Part shown: positions 24,427 through 33,462 of the stretch, piece after piece
How the letters are laid out: each line of letters begins with the position of its first letter
How positions within the stretch are numbered: position 1 is the first letter of the stretch
Assembly: GCA_947487765.1 (NCBI GenBank)
Contig: CANKXO010000004.1
Location: 186,001-250,000, forward strand
Length of the DNA stretch: 64,000 nt
Reading direction: 5' to 3'
DNA from: an uncultured Pseudomonadales bacterium
GTDB lineage: Bacteria > Pseudomonadota > Gammaproteobacteria > Pseudomonadales > Cellvibrionaceae
Made by a program: the position numbers and the translations under genes
Notes under the pieces: generated by a model
Seen by the model: the letters and a program-made list of their open reading frames with translations, nothing else
Told to the model about the DNA's origin: nothing
Databases searched by the model: none

Positions 24427-24890
24427 GGTGAACTCCACATTAAGTGTGACTAACAAATAGTTGCACTTAATGTGCAGATCTATCGGGTATTAGGGGGAGC
24501 AAATTTATTAAATAGTGTTTGTTATCAGAAAGTCGATAGTGAATTCTAAGGGTATTTTTACTAACTTCCGCATAGTGAAAGAAGCCGCTATTTATAAATA
24601 GTTCTTTGGTGTTGTGGTTATCCGCTGTGCTGTCTAATTGGTCCATGTACTTCAATAACCGTAAGCTCACCACAATCGAGTAGATTGCAGCGTAAAAGTC
24701 AGGGATATATGTAAGAAGGAAAAATGGTGCCCAGACGCGGATTAATTTGTAGGAATAAATTAAGACAGCTTTGCTGCCCATAGGGTGAGGGCCATGGATG
24801 GCCTGAATCAATCGAACCGGTTCGATGAAGCTCACTACAACCAAATAGATCACAGAGGTAAGAGTCAGGAATATATGTAACAAGGAAGAA
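24427..24890. repeat. Direct repeat pair downstream of tRNA-Phe
   Basis: Two copies of about 80 bases lie at 24663-24741 and 24828-24907, 166 bases apart. Their last 45 bases differ at three positions. The right copy ends inside the tRNA-Phe gene, so the left copy carries the tRNA 3' end (TGGTGCCCAGACGCGGA) without the rest. The DNA between them holds the hairpin repeat also found at 18614-18677 and a perfect palindrome (ATCGAACCGGTTCGAT, 24811-24826). The pattern fits an old duplication or an att-like site; no integrase is present. The remaining stretch, 24427-24662, shows no supported gene. Confidence 0.7.
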
Positions 24891-24966
24891 TGGTGCCCAG
24901 ACGCGGAATCGAACCACGGACACGAGGATTTTCAATCCTCTGCTCTACCAACTGAGCTATCTGGGC
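24891..24966 (-). tRNA. tRNA-Phe (anticodon GAA)
   Basis: A 76-base gene on the minus strand with encoded CCA. The acceptor stem GCCCAGA pairs with TCTGGGC, the D arm is GCTCAGTTGGTAGAGC, the anticodon loop is TTGAAAA with GAA, and the T arm contains GGTTCGATTCC. All four arms close correctly. A duplicate of its 3' end lies 166 bases downstream. Confidence 0.97.
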
Positions 24967-25086
24967 TTTAGGGAGGCTGGCCTTTTTGGCCGAGGCGCGT
25001 ATTAAAGAGATTTTGGCCGCTGGAGTCAAGTGTTTTAGACCTCTATCGAGCATTAAGCCTGTTTATTAATCAATAACTTAAGGCTT

Positions 25087-25551
25087 TCAGCTGAGGTCGT
25101 GCTGTGAAGTATCGAATTTGATGCATTTTATACTCACTGAGGTGGTGAACTTATGCATATCACTGTGTTTATAGAGTACTTTCTGGCAAAAGGCTTCATA
25201 TTCGAAGATGTCGGCAACGTTAATAATCAGCACAAAATCCACGGTCCCTGTCACTTGATAACATTGTTTGACCTCTGGGGCTTTTAAAATCATATCGACA
25301 AAGGTTTTTCTAAGTTCGGCTCTATCGGACTTCATTTCGACTTCAACCACCATATTAAGCCTGCGTTGGAAGCTGTCTGTCGAGACGATAGCGACGATGC
25401 GGTCGATAACCCCTTCGGCCTTTAGGCGTTGTACTCGCTTTAAGCAGGCTGGGGCCGATAAACCAACTTTTTCGGCCAATGCTAAGTTAGTCTGATCGGC
25501 ATTTTCCTGTAGCTCATGGAGTATACGGATATCGATATTATTGAGTTTCAT
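25087..25551 (-). CDS. Lrp/AsnC-family transcriptional regulator
   Basis: A 154-residue Lrp-type regulator: helix-turn-helix in residues 1-60 (NIDIRILHELQENADQTNLA, GLSAPACLKRVQRLKAEGVI) and a C-terminal RAM ligand-binding domain (VVEVEMKSDRA, VKQCYQVTGTVDFVLIINV). These proteins sense amino acids and form octamers. The gene is divergent from a gate-domain membrane protein, with 158 bases between starts, suggesting control of that transporter in response to an amino acid or related metabolite. Confidence 0.9.
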   Translation of the reverse strand: MKLNNIDIRILHELQENADQTNLALAEKVGLSAPACLKRVQRLKAEGVIDRIVAIVSTDSFQRRLNMVVEVEMKSDRAELRKTFVDMILKAPEVKQCYQVTGTVDFVLIINVADIFEYEAFCQKVLYKHSDMHKFTTSVSIKCIKFDTSQHDLS

Positions 25552-25709
25552 TAATAATATTTCGTTTTTTAAAGAGTTTAGAAATTATAATTTCATTATT
25601 GATTAATAAAAAGCATTAATTATTTTGTATGTTGCTAAGCTATTCGCTGATTTTATAGGCGTCGAGCTTAAAGAGCCGATGGTGTTAATCGTATCTATAG
25701 AGAGATGAA

Positions 25710-26696
25710 ATGAAGGAATCGACTAAACGTCTGCAATTGGGCAATGTGAAACAAGGTCTTCAACGTTGGTTACATGAAACCTGGGTAATTTTTTGGAGCC
25801 TGGTAAAGATCATGGTGCCGATATTATTGATTGTGCGCTTTGTAGAGTTAATGGGGTGGATTGAAGCGCTGGGCCTGATGATTCAGCCTATTATGGTGTT
25901 GGTAGGGTTGCCTGGTGAAACCGGCCTAGTATGGATGGCTGCAATGGCAAGTAATATATACACCGGTATGGCGGTATTTTATCAGCTAGGCATGGCCGAT
26001 CAGTTAACGGTTGCTCAAGTGAGTGTGCTGGGCCTTATGATACTGTTGGCTCATGGTTTACCTGTAGAGGTTGCCATCGCTCGGGCAACGGGTGTTAGTG
26101 TGTGGTTTTCGCTCTTGTTGCGTGTTGGGGGTGCTTTGATACTGGGTGCCTTGTTGAGTTATGTTTATAGCCGTTATTTGCTGTTACAGGAACCGGTTCC
26201 AGTGTTGTGGCAGCCAGAAATAATTGATTCAAGTTGGGGAGGTTGGTTTATCACTCAAGGGCAAACCTTGCTTGCGGCCTTGTTGATTATTGCTGTGCTA
26301 ACGTTGTTAATTCGCACGCTGCGATTTTTGGGTATCGAGAGATTAATCCACTTTTTATTAGCGCCAGTTCTGCGAGCAATGGGTATTGGTGTAAAGGCTA
26401 CCAATATTATGATTGTGGGTTTAACCTTAGGGTTGTCGTTTGGTGGTGGTTTATTAATTAAGGAAGCCCGTTCAGGAAAAATTGAGGGCAAAGATATTTT
26501 TATGACCATGGCATTTTTAAATTTGTGCCATAGTTTGATTGAAGATACTTTGTTGATTCTTTTGCTCGGTGCAGATTTAACGGCGGTGCTCTGGGTGCGC
26601 TTAGTATTCAGTTTGTTAGTTATTGTTTTACTTGCCCGTTTTTTTAATAGGGTGCCGGTCCATAAACAACGTTGGTTTTATCGGCCAATGGGATAG
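25710..26696 (+). CDS. Nucleoside-recognition (gate) domain membrane protein
   Basis: A 328-residue inner-membrane protein with two gate-type halves. The first holds FWSLVKIMVPILLIVRFVEL and LVWMAAMASNIYTGMAVF, the second NIMIVGLTLGLSFGGGLLIK and FLNLCHSLIEDTLLILLL. About eight hydrophobic segments are visible. The family includes spore maturation proteins and parts of nucleoside transporters, and is thought to transport small solutes. GAGAGATGAA gives a good ribosome binding site. It is divergent from the Lrp regulator, which suggests that its cargo is an amino-acid-related compound; that is inference. Confidence 0.75.
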   Translation: MKESTKRLQLGNVKQGLQRWLHETWVIFWSLVKIMVPILLIVRFVELMGWIEALGLMIQPIMVLVGLPGETGLVWMAAMASNIYTGMAVFYQLGMADQLTVAQVSVLGLMILLAHGLPVEVAIARATGVSVWFSLLLRVGGALILGALLSYVYSRYLLLQEPVPVLWQPEIIDSSWGGWFITQGQTLLAALLIIAVLTLLIRTLRFLGIERLIHFLLAPVLRAMGIGVKATNIMIVGLTLGLSFGGGLLIKEARSGKIEGKDIFMTMAFLNLCHSLIEDTLLILLLGADLTAVLWVRLVFSLLVIVLLARFFNRVPVHKQRWFYRPMG

Positions 26697-26748
26697 AATC
26701 TTTTAGCAAGTTGAGTACTCTGGTTTTCTATGAAGGTTGTTACTATTA

Positions 26749-27540
26749 ATGAATATCGATAATTATTATAAACAACAAGGCTCTGGCCCGCCGATTGTTT
26801 TTATTCATGGCTCATTTGCAAGTACATCAACATGGAATGGCATGATAGATGTTTTGGGTGAGACCCACCATTGCATTTCTATTAAGTTACCTGGACATTG
26901 TGGTATGCCTGACCCGCAAGATTTTTCCAGCCCAACAATGGAAACAGAATTAGCGGTTGTTGAGAGTGTTGTTAATAAGCTTGTCGGTAGTGAGCCTGTT
27001 CATCTTGTCGGGCATTCCTATGGCGGTGTTGTTGCTTTGGCACAAGCACTTAAAGGTAATTTGGCCTTAAACCAGTTAACCTTATTTGAGCCTGTTGCTG
27101 TCTGGATATTTGAAGCCGCAAAAGATGCGATGATGTCGAAACAGGTTGAACAATTTCTACAACGTTATCGACATGATGTTTCTCAGCAAGTGCCACATGT
27201 TTGTGGACAGGGAATTGATTTTTGGGGTGGTGAAGGGGCATTTGAAACATTACCAGACTTTATTAAAGACAGTATGGATTTAATGGTGAGTAATAATATT
27301 CGCCATTGGGATATTGCCGATACAGTTAATGTCAACCTTGCTGATGTGCAAAAAATAACAACACCAACTCGTTTGGTTAGCGGTAGCCAATCGAGTGTTG
27401 TTGCCCATGCCATTATTAATCATTTAGATGAGCAATTGCCTAATAGTAAAAAATATATTGTTGAAAGTGCCAGCCATTTTTTAGTAACAAGCCATGCTGG
27501 TGAATGCGCGAATGTGCTACAAAATCCATTAACTAGTTGA
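26749..27540 (+). CDS. Alpha/beta hydrolase
   Basis: A 263-residue alpha/beta hydrolase: FIHGSFASTSTW forms the oxyanion region, LVGHSYGGVVA the nucleophile elbow with Ser, and ESASHFLVTSHAG carries the catalytic His, with Asp or Glu expected in the VSGSQSSVVAHAI area. No signal peptide. I chose the ATG giving MNIDNYYKQQG; an upstream TTG would add four residues. The YHS-like gene starts 12 bases after its stop, so the two are co-transcribed. The substrate cannot be told. Confidence 0.8.
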   Translation: MNIDNYYKQQGSGPPIVFIHGSFASTSTWNGMIDVLGETHHCISIKLPGHCGMPDPQDFSSPTMETELAVVESVVNKLVGSEPVHLVGHSYGGVVALAQALKGNLALNQLTLFEPVAVWIFEAAKDAMMSKQVEQFLQRYRHDVSQQVPHVCGQGIDFWGGEGAFETLPDFIKDSMDLMVSNNIRHWDIADTVNVNLADVQKITTPTRLVSGSQSSVVAHAIINHLDEQLPNSKKYIVESASHFLVTSHAGECANVLQNPLTS

Positions 27541-27552
27541 TTGGGGAATAAT

Positions 27553-27753
27553 ATGACTCAAGTAATTAATCAGTACTGCCCGCGTTCGGGTAAGCCGGTT
27601 GCTGACGATTCATTAACGACCTATAGAGGGTTAACTGTTGGTTTTTGCAATTCAGGATGTAGAGATGATTTTGCCGGCCACGTTGAAGACAGGCCCGATG
27701 ACCGGCAATATTTTGATGTGCTTATTAAAGAGGGTAACCTTAAAGCCAGTTAG
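27553..27753 (+). CDS. Small Cys-containing YHS/TRASH-like protein
   Basis: A 66-residue protein with the pattern QYCPRSGKPVADDSLTTYRG then LTVGFCNSGCRDDFAGH. This is the short CP.SG.PV...Y.G...FCC..C...F layout of YHS/TRASH metal-binding modules, here with three Cys. It is probably a small metal-binding or glutathione-related protein. GGGGAA lies just before the ATG and it follows the hydrolase gene closely. It converges with the DUF2164 gene, whose stop is the next base. Confidence 0.65.
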   Translation: MTQVINQYCPRSGKPVADDSLTTYRGLTVGFCNSGCRDDFAGHVEDRPDDRQYFDVLIKEGNLKAS

Positions 27754-28008
27754 TTATTTAGTAAATTCTGTTGGCTTTTCAATTTCATAAAAACCTTCAG
27801 AGATCATTTCTATTTTGCTTTCCAATAAGGCTTGGGCATCGTGCAGGCCGCGATTATAAAAGTATGGTCCTACTTCTTCTGTAAAGAAATCAAGCAAAAA
27901 TTCTGCATCAAACTGAGCAATGCTTTGGTCCAATTCTTCTGCAAAATAGAGTTTGATTTTTTTAACGAGGATCTCTTTTTCGTCTTTGGTAAATTCAATG
28001 TCGGCCAT
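27754..28008 (-). CDS. DUF2164 family protein
   Basis: An 84-residue cytoplasmic protein with the DUF2164 pattern: LVKKIKLYFAEELDQSIAQF, DAEFLLDFFTEEVGPYFYNR and GLHDAQALLES. Function is unknown. I start at MADIEF; a TTG/ATG two codons earlier is possible. It is the last gene of the mutY-yggX-DUF2164 minus-strand run, 27 bases after yggX, and is therefore probably co-transcribed. Confidence 0.8.
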   Translation of the reverse strand: MADIEFTKDEKEILVKKIKLYFAEELDQSIAQFDAEFLLDFFTEEVGPYFYNRGLHDAQALLESKIEMISEGFYEIEKPTEFTK

Positions 28009-28035
28009 AAACAATCCTGATTAAAACAAAGAGGT

Positions 28036-28308
28036 TTATTTTTCCTCAGGCACATATCCATCAATTTTGTCGAGATCATCTCCTGTAAAGAATTTTTCCA
28101 TCTGCTCGCCAAGATAAGTTCGTGCACCTAAATCCATAAGGTTCAATTGTTTCTCGTTGATCAACATCGTTTGGTGTTGCATCCACTCTTCCCACGCTTG
28201 TTTGGAAATAGTGTCAAAAATAGTTTGGCCTTTAGCGCCAGGGAGTGGAGGAATAGCTAAGCCTTCCATTTCTTTTTTGTATTTGCGGCACATAACCATG
28301 CGAGACAT
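28036..28308 (-). CDS. yggX: YggX, Fe-S protection protein
   Basis: A 90-residue protein matching YggX over its length: [20 protein letters not shown], then [36 protein letters not shown] and a C-terminal [17 protein letters not shown]. The single Cys near the N-terminus is conserved in the family. YggX helps protect Fe-S clusters from oxidative damage and binds iron. It follows mutY by 82 bases, the common order in gammaproteobacteria; MutY itself carries a 4Fe-4S cluster. Confidence 0.93.
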   Translation of the reverse strand: MSRMVMCRKYKKEMEGLAIPPLPGAKGQTIFDTISKQAWEEWMQHQTMLINEKQLNLMDLGARTYLGEQMEKFFTGDDLDKIDGYVPEEK

Positions 28309-28390
28309 AAGTGTTAACCTTTATGGGTGTTAATAAATGTGGTGTTAGTCGATAAGAGTGATTAATAAAGGCCTACCAACAAGAGTGTCG

Positions 28391-29500
28391 TTATACCAGA
28401 TTTAACGTCATATTAAGAGAAGGCTCGGCTATAACATCCAATAATTTTTTAACGGGTGCTGCCAAACCTAATTGTTGCCATTCTTCTTTGCTAAACCAGC
28501 GTTGTTGATCGTCGCAGGCAACTTTGGCAGTGACTTTTTTAATATGGATGTGAACTGGACAAATATCAAGGTGGTAATGGCTAAAGGTATGGCGAAATGA
28601 TTGCCATGGCTGGCCTGTATCAATGTCGCCGTGGTGTTCTTGGCAATGGTTTAGTGCATCTTCGTTTACCGATAGTTCTGGGAAGCTCCATAGTCCTCCC
28701 CAAATACCGGTTGGCGGGCGTTGCTCCAGCAAAATATGACCTTGTGGGTTCTGTAAAATTAAAAATTGAGTCGTCTTAACAGGCAGTGTTTTTTTCGGTT
28801 TTTTTCCGGGGTAGTCCTGAGGGTTACCTTGTTGATAGCCCATGCAATGCGAGGTTAAAGGGCAGCTTATGCAATCGGGTTTACTGCGAGTACATAGGGT
28901 TGCTCCCAAATCCATCATCGCTTGTGTGTAGTCGGCAGCGCGTACATCGGGTGTGTGTTCTTCGGCGAATTGCCAGAGCTTAGCGGCTACCTTTGTCTGT
29001 CCCGGCCAGCCATCAACTGCGTGAAAGCGAGCCAGTACGCGCTTGACGTTGCCATCAAGTATTGTGGCTCTCTTATCGAGTGAAAGGCTGATAATTGCCC
29101 CAGCTGTTGAGCGGCCAATACCGGGTAAACTTTCCAGCTCTTCGACGGTTTTCGGGAACACTCCTTGATATTGATCAACAACTGTTTGCGCGCATTTGTG
29201 TAAATTGCGTCCTCTTGCGTAATAGCCTAGGCCAGTCCAAAGCTGTAGCACTTCATCTTGAGTGGCTGCTGCCAGCTTACCTACAGTGGGAAAGCGCTTC
29301 ATAAAGCGCTCAAAGTAGGGAATTACCGTCGCAACCTGGGTTTGCTGCAGCATAATTTCCGACACCCATACACGATAAGGGGTCCTGTTTTGCTGCCATG
29401 GCAGGTGTTTGCGGCCATATTGATCAAACCAGCTGAGCACTTTTTGGGAAAAGGGGATATCTGGTTCGGGCGTAGATACGGATTTATTGTTGGAGGCCAT
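28391..29500 (-). CDS. mutY: A/G-specific adenine DNA glycosylase
   Basis: A 369-residue MutY. Residues 15-235 form the HhH-GPD glycosylase with the catalytic Glu in [11 protein letters not shown], the HhH loop [12 protein letters not shown] and the Asp in ILDGNVKR. The Fe-S ligands are visible as C-x6-C-x2-C-x5-C in [18 protein letters not shown]. Residues 240-355 are the NUDIX-like domain that reads 8-oxoG ([19 protein letters not shown]). It removes adenine mispaired with 8-oxoguanine. It is the first gene of the mutY-yggX-DUF2164 operon. Confidence 0.96.
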   Translation of the reverse strand: MASNNKSVSTPEPDIPFSQKVLSWFDQYGRKHLPWQQNRTPYRVWVSEIMLQQTQVATVIPYFERFMKRFPTVGKLAAATQDEVLQLWTGLGYYARGRNLHKCAQTVVDQYQGVFPKTVEELESLPGIGRSTAGAIISLSLDKRATILDGNVKRVLARFHAVDGWPGQTKVAAKLWQFAEEHTPDVRAADYTQAMMDLGATLCTRSKPDCISCPLTSHCMGYQQGNPQDYPGKKPKKTLPVKTTQFLILQNPQGHILLEQRPPTGIWGGLWSFPELSVNEDALNHCQEHHGDIDTGQPWQSFRHTFSHYHLDICPVHIHIKKVTAKVACDDQQRWFSKEEWQQLGLAAPVKKLLDVIAEPSLNMTLNLV

Positions 29501-29634
29501 AAGTTAACAAAAAGTCTTTATGAATATTAGAAGACAGAAGTAGGTTGGCCAGTGTATGGGCTTTGGCGGGCCGGCTCAATAAAAGAAGTTATAAATTAAC
29601 CAAAATTTTGTAGTTTTTACTTGCGGATCTAAAT

Positions 29635-29653
29635 GATAATGATTATCATCATT
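29635..29653 (+). promoter_or_regulatory. Fur box upstream of the iron operon
   Basis: GATAATGATTATCATCATT matches the 19-base Fur consensus GATAATGATAATCATTATC at most positions, including the central inverted hexamers. It lies 75-93 bases before the DUF4856 gene start, where Fur-Fe2+ binding would block the promoter when iron is plentiful. Confidence 0.85.
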
Positions 29654-29727
29654 TTCTCGATTTTTAATTGGTTTGCGATAATGCATGCCAGTATTTAGAT
29701 TTGCCTATTTGTTCTCAGGAATTATGT

Positions 29728-31143
29728 ATGAAAAAAGTACACCCAATTGTGGCCATTGTTTTCGCTGGCGTCAGCACCGTTGCTGTAGCCGGTGGTGATC
29801 ACGGTAAAAACGTCTATGCCAATTTTCCCGTCACGGTAAAAAACTACACCGGAGATAAAAAAACCTCCGAGAGTTATTCAGGGCAGATTGCACGTCACGC
29901 TCTTCATAATTCGCTGAAAAAGTTAGCAGGCAAAGGTAATGGTGAGGCAAACCCTGAGTTAGAAGCCCAAATAATGGCCTACCTTGAAGGCAAAGAATCA
30001 GGCCGTGCGATTATTAACCCCAAGACAAAGGGAAAGTTTGTTGTTAAGCAAACCACTATCGACGAGATTTCTAAAAAGAAAAACCTATTAGGTAAGACTT
30101 ATAAAGGCAGTATCCAAGGTTGGCCGGGTAATATGACAGGGCCTGAAGTACTCAAGTTTATGGCTAAAAAAGCCTCTGCGGCTAATGGCGGATACGACCC
30201 ATTAACAGGTTATGACTATGTGCAGTTGATTTCTAAATTTACGATGGGTGCTGTTTTTTACAATCAGGCTGTTGATAACTATTTAGATGAAGGCCTTTCT
30301 GCGGAGAAAAAGCCTAATAACAAGCCTTATAAAGAGGGTGCAGCTTATACCGGTAAGGAGCATGTATGGGATGAAGCATTTGGTTACTTTGGTACGCCTG
30401 CACATACATTAAAGTTAACCGCCAAAGATGTGTACAACATTACTAAGCAGAAAGAAGAGGCTTTTGATAAAGCTGATTTGAACCATGATGGTGTCGTTGA
30501 TTTAAAAACTGAAATGGCTTTTGCTCATGCATACTATGCAGCAGGTTTCGACAAAGGTGGTAAAACGGATTATCTGCATACCATCACTCAAGCATTTTAC
30601 GATGGTCGTAAACTCATTAAGAAAGCTAATGGTAAAAAATTAAGTGATAAGCAACGTACTAAACTACAAGGTTATGCAGCGACTATTGCTAAAAACTGGG
30701 AAAAAGTTATTGCAGAAGCTGTCTTTAAATATGCCGGTTCTACTTATAAAGACTTACAAAAGTTGAAGGCGACAGTCGAATCGAATGGCGATGCTTCAGC
30801 CATTTTCCGCAAATACTCTAAGCATTGGGGTGAGTTAAAAGGCTTCTCCTTAGCGTTGCAAACAGGCCAGAAAAACCTGGGTGAAACAGCTGTTAAACTA
30901 AATCGCTTGGTTGGTTTTAGTCCGGTATTGTTAGGCAATACCCAGATTTCCGGAATTGATAGTGATGGTTCTTATACGCAGAAATCATCAATATCGATTG
31001 AAGAATATATGTTACATATGCTGAAAGTACAAAAGCTTATGGTCGATGATTTTAACGTGAAAGCTCGTTCTAATGATGCCTTGTCAGGTTTAGGTGATTT
31101 AGCTAAAAAGTTAGGTTCAGGTAAAAGCGCTGAGAATGACTAA
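29728..31143 (+). CDS. Exported DUF4856 protein, iron-regulated
   Basis: A 471-residue protein with signal peptide (MKKVHPIVAIVFAGVSTVAV, cleavage near AVA-GGD). The start ATG follows AGGA. The body is DUF4856-like: YANFPVTVKNY, SESYSGQIARHALHNSLKKL, then IQGWPGNMTGPEVLKF and a helical second half. An EF-hand-like loop, DLNHDGVVDLKTE, lies near residue 250. DUF4856 proteins often occur with imelysin-type lipoproteins in marine bacteria. The Fur box upstream and the Fbp transporter downstream point to iron uptake at the cell surface or in the periplasm; the actual biochemical role is unknown. Confidence 0.8.
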   Translation: MKKVHPIVAIVFAGVSTVAVAGGDHGKNVYANFPVTVKNYTGDKKTSESYSGQIARHALHNSLKKLAGKGNGEANPELEAQIMAYLEGKESGRAIINPKTKGKFVVKQTTIDEISKKKNLLGKTYKGSIQGWPGNMTGPEVLKFMAKKASAANGGYDPLTGYDYVQLISKFTMGAVFYNQAVDNYLDEGLSAEKKPNNKPYKEGAAYTGKEHVWDEAFGYFGTPAHTLKLTAKDVYNITKQKEEAFDKADLNHDGVVDLKTEMAFAHAYYAAGFDKGGKTDYLHTITQAFYDGRKLIKKANGKKLSDKQRTKLQGYAATIAKNWEKVIAEAVFKYAGSTYKDLQKLKATVESNGDASAIFRKYSKHWGELKGFSLALQTGQKNLGETAVKLNRLVGFSPVLLGNTQISGIDSDGSYTQKSSISIEEYMLHMLKVQKLMVDDFNVKARSNDALSGLGDLAKKLGSGKSAEND

Positions 31144-31181
31144 AGGTTTGTATGTGGGTATCGCCTTGAACAGGTGATCTT

Positions 31182-31213
31182 AGCTGGTGATTTTTAATCA
31201 CCGGCTTTTTTTG
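31182..31213 (+). terminator. Intrinsic terminator after DUF4856 gene
   Basis: AGCTGGTGAT and ATCACCGGCT form a 10-bp stem with one G-T pair, loop TTTTA, followed by seven T. It should reduce read-through into the fatty acid hydroxylase and fbp genes. Confidence 0.8.
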
Positions 31214-31237
31214 TTTATAGATGTAGTTATTAATTAG

Positions 31238-32260
31238 ATGTTTGAAATAGTCTTCGATTACTGGTCGGATGTGACAACATCCTTTTGGGACCCTAAAAAA
31301 AGGGTTTTTGTCGGCTATTTGTTTTCTGCTTTTTTTGTTGCTCTGCTTTGGTTGGTTTGTATTAAGCAAGAAAAGTTGTTTGCTAGTATTAAATCTATTT
31401 TTTCAAAAAGAGTATGGTTTTCGAAATCTTCAAAGACAGATTATAAAGTCTTTTTTATCAATAAATTGTTGCTGCTACTGATATCTCCGTTTCTGATTGC
31501 ACAGCTCGCATTGGCAACCATTATTTTTTACGGATTGTATGATGCGTTCCCTTCTCGCCCTATTGTTTTAGAGAAGTCACCAGCTTGGGCGGTTGTTACT
31601 TTATTTACTGTGGGTTATTTTCTATTAGATGACTTTGCGCGTTTTTATGTGCATCGCTTAATGCATTGCTGGCCGTTGTTATGGTCTTTTCATAAGGTGC
31701 ATCACACCGCGGAAACATTAACGCCAATGACAGTGTTCCGTACTCATCCGGTCGAGTCGGTAATTTTTTCTTTGCGCAGTACTGTTGTACAAGCAGTCGC
31801 GATTAGTGGTTTTATCTTTTTTATGGGCGATAGGGCAGATTTGCTGACTGTATTGGGTGTGAACGCATTTGTCTTTGGGTTTAATTTAATTGGTTCAAAT
31901 TTAAGACATTCTCATATCGGTATTTATTATTGGAGGCCGGTAGAAAAAATATTTGTCTCCCCGGCTCAGCATCAAATACATCATTCGTTAGACAAACGCC
32001 ATTGGAATAAAAATTATGGTGTGGTACTCGCAGTCTGGGATTGGCTGTTCGGCAGTCATCACCATTCAGAAAAAGATAAGTGTTTAGTGTTTGGTCTCGA
32101 TAGTAAAGATAAGGATGCCGCACATAGCTTAAGGGGTGTTTATATCGCACCATTTTATGAGAGTTTTACAGTATTAAAAAAATACAGTGTGGCTATTAGT
32201 AAAAAGATAGCAGGATTTTATAAAGGCTTGCCTGGCTTACAGTGGGCAACTAAAGATTAA
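31238..32260 (+). CDS. Fatty acid hydroxylase / sterol desaturase family membrane protein
   Basis: A 340-residue di-iron membrane enzyme. Four to five hydrophobic segments surround three His boxes: HRLMH near residue 138, SFHKVHHT near 151, and QHQIHHSLDKRHWNKNYG near 244. These are the metal ligands of the fatty acid hydroxylase superfamily, which adds hydroxyl groups or double bonds to lipids using oxygen and iron. It sits between the Fur-controlled DUF4856 gene and fbpA, an unusual place for a lipid enzyme. The lipid substrate is unknown; hopanoid, fatty acid or carotenoid modification are options. Confidence 0.85.
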   Translation: MFEIVFDYWSDVTTSFWDPKKRVFVGYLFSAFFVALLWLVCIKQEKLFASIKSIFSKRVWFSKSSKTDYKVFFINKLLLLLISPFLIAQLALATIIFYGLYDAFPSRPIVLEKSPAWAVVTLFTVGYFLLDDFARFYVHRLMHCWPLLWSFHKVHHTAETLTPMTVFRTHPVESVIFSLRSTVVQAVAISGFIFFMGDRADLLTVLGVNAFVFGFNLIGSNLRHSHIGIYYWRPVEKIFVSPAQHQIHHSLDKRHWNKNYGVVLAVWDWLFGSHHHSEKDKCLVFGLDSKDKDAAHSLRGVYIAPFYESFTVLKKYSVAISKKIAGFYKGLPGLQWATKD

Positions 32261-32287
32261 TATGAAGGTTTAAGTAAGGTCTACATT

Positions 32288-33328
32288 ATGAGAAGTTATT
32301 TATTAAAAAATATACGCTTATTATCATCGCTGGCGTTGTCGGCAGCACTTGCGATGCCTTTGTCAGTGTTAGCGGCAGATAAAGTGAATGTTTACTCTGC
32401 AAGAAAAGAAGCGTTAATAAAACCAATACTGGATGTCTTTACAAAAGAGACCGGTATAAAAGTGAATTTGGTAACAGGTAAGGCCGATGCCTTACTGACT
32501 CGACTCCGGTTGGAAGGTAAAGCAAGCCCAGCCGATGTGTTTATTACTGTAGATGCAGGTCGATTACACCGAGCAAAAGATGCTGGAGTACTGCAGGTAA
32601 CGAAAAGTGAGATTTTAGATAAGGCGATTCCCAAAAACTTGCGCGATGTTGATGGATATTGGTTTGGCCTATCACAACGTGCGCGTCCTATTTTTTATGC
32701 AGTTGATCGTGTTAAGCCTGAAGAATTATCCACCTACGAAGCCTTGGGTGATGAGAAGTGGCAGGGGCGTATTTGCATGCGGTCTTCGAATAATATTTAT
32801 AACCAATCATTAACGGCTTCGATGATGGAGGCGATTGGAGAAAAGGCCACTCAGGTGTGGGTTGAGAAGCTAGTCGATAATTTTGCGAAACCGCCAACAG
32901 GAGGGGATGTTGACCAACTTAAGGCGGTTAAAGCCGGTGTCTGTGATGTGGCAATTGCAAATACCTACTACTTTGGGCGATTAAGTAATAGTCAGCGACC
33001 TCAGGAAAGAGAAGTGGTTGAAAAGTTAGCGATTTATTGGCCTAATCAACAGGATAGAGGAACTCATGTGAATGTCAGTGGTGCCGGTATTACTGCGCAT
33101 GCGAAAAATGTTGAGAATGCCCAAAAACTAATAGAATTTTTGGCTTCCACTGAATCTCAGGTGTGGTATTCAGCTGTGAATAATGAATATCCTGTTGTTG
33201 AAGGTGTCGAAATATCAGATACTCTTAAAGCTTGGGGTGATTTCAAGCAGGATTCTATCGACTTAAGCAAGCTTGGACTTAACAATCGTGCAGCGGTTGA
33301 GTTGATGGACCGAGCTGGCTGGAAATAG
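32288..33328 (+). CDS. fbpA: Periplasmic Fe(III)-binding protein of an ABC transporter
   Basis: A 346-residue substrate-binding protein with signal peptide (residues 1-30, SVLA-AD). It matches FbpA/IdiA/FutA: VNVYSARKEALIKPILDVFT, TGIKVNLVTGKADALLTRL, SPADVFITVDAGRL, WFGLSQRARPI and the tyrosine pair in VAIANTYYFGRL that binds iron. It captures ferric ion in the periplasm and hands it to FbpB. A strong terminator follows, so this gene should be expressed far more than the permease, as is usual for binding proteins. GGTCTACATT precedes the ATG, only a weak ribosome binding site. Confidence 0.93.
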   Translation: MRSYLLKNIRLLSSLALSAALAMPLSVLAADKVNVYSARKEALIKPILDVFTKETGIKVNLVTGKADALLTRLRLEGKASPADVFITVDAGRLHRAKDAGVLQVTKSEILDKAIPKNLRDVDGYWFGLSQRARPIFYAVDRVKPEELSTYEALGDEKWQGRICMRSSNNIYNQSLTASMMEAIGEKATQVWVEKLVDNFAKPPTGGDVDQLKAVKAGVCDVAIANTYYFGRLSNSQRPQEREVVEKLAIYWPNQQDRGTHVNVSGAGITAHAKNVENAQKLIEFLASTESQVWYSAVNNEYPVVEGVEISDTLKAWGDFKQDSIDLSKLGLNNRAAVELMDRAGWK

Positions 33329-33396
33329 ATAAATAGGTGCATATCTCTAGACATTATCGTTTTTAGAAATGCACGAATGATTTGTATAATTATATG

Positions 33397-33425
33397 AAGC
33401 GCTCACTTGAGCGCTTTTGTTATTT
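33397..33425 (+). terminator. Intrinsic terminator between fbpA and fbpB
   Basis: AAGCGCTC-ACTT-GAGCGCTT forms a perfect 8-bp stem with a tetraloop, followed by TTGTTATTTTT. It probably works as an internal terminator setting the ratio of binding protein to permease. Confidence 0.8.
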
Positions 33426-33462
33426 TTGAAAAACACATTATTAGTCGATTTGTATAAATTAG

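Noticed and set aside
21772-24440. Several long antisense frames over the large lipoprotein gene
   Set aside because: They are mirror effects of repeated Asp/Asn/Gly codons; none has a start signal or recognisable product.
24467-24883. A 138-codon minus-strand reading frame
   Set aside because: It runs through the tRNA-end repeat and the hairpin repeat, and related frames read across the tRNA itself. This is typical of chance frames in tRNA flanks.
24663-24966. Integrated prophage or island at tRNA-Phe
   Set aside because: The direct repeats are only 166 bases apart and no integrase, phage or transfer genes are present on either side.
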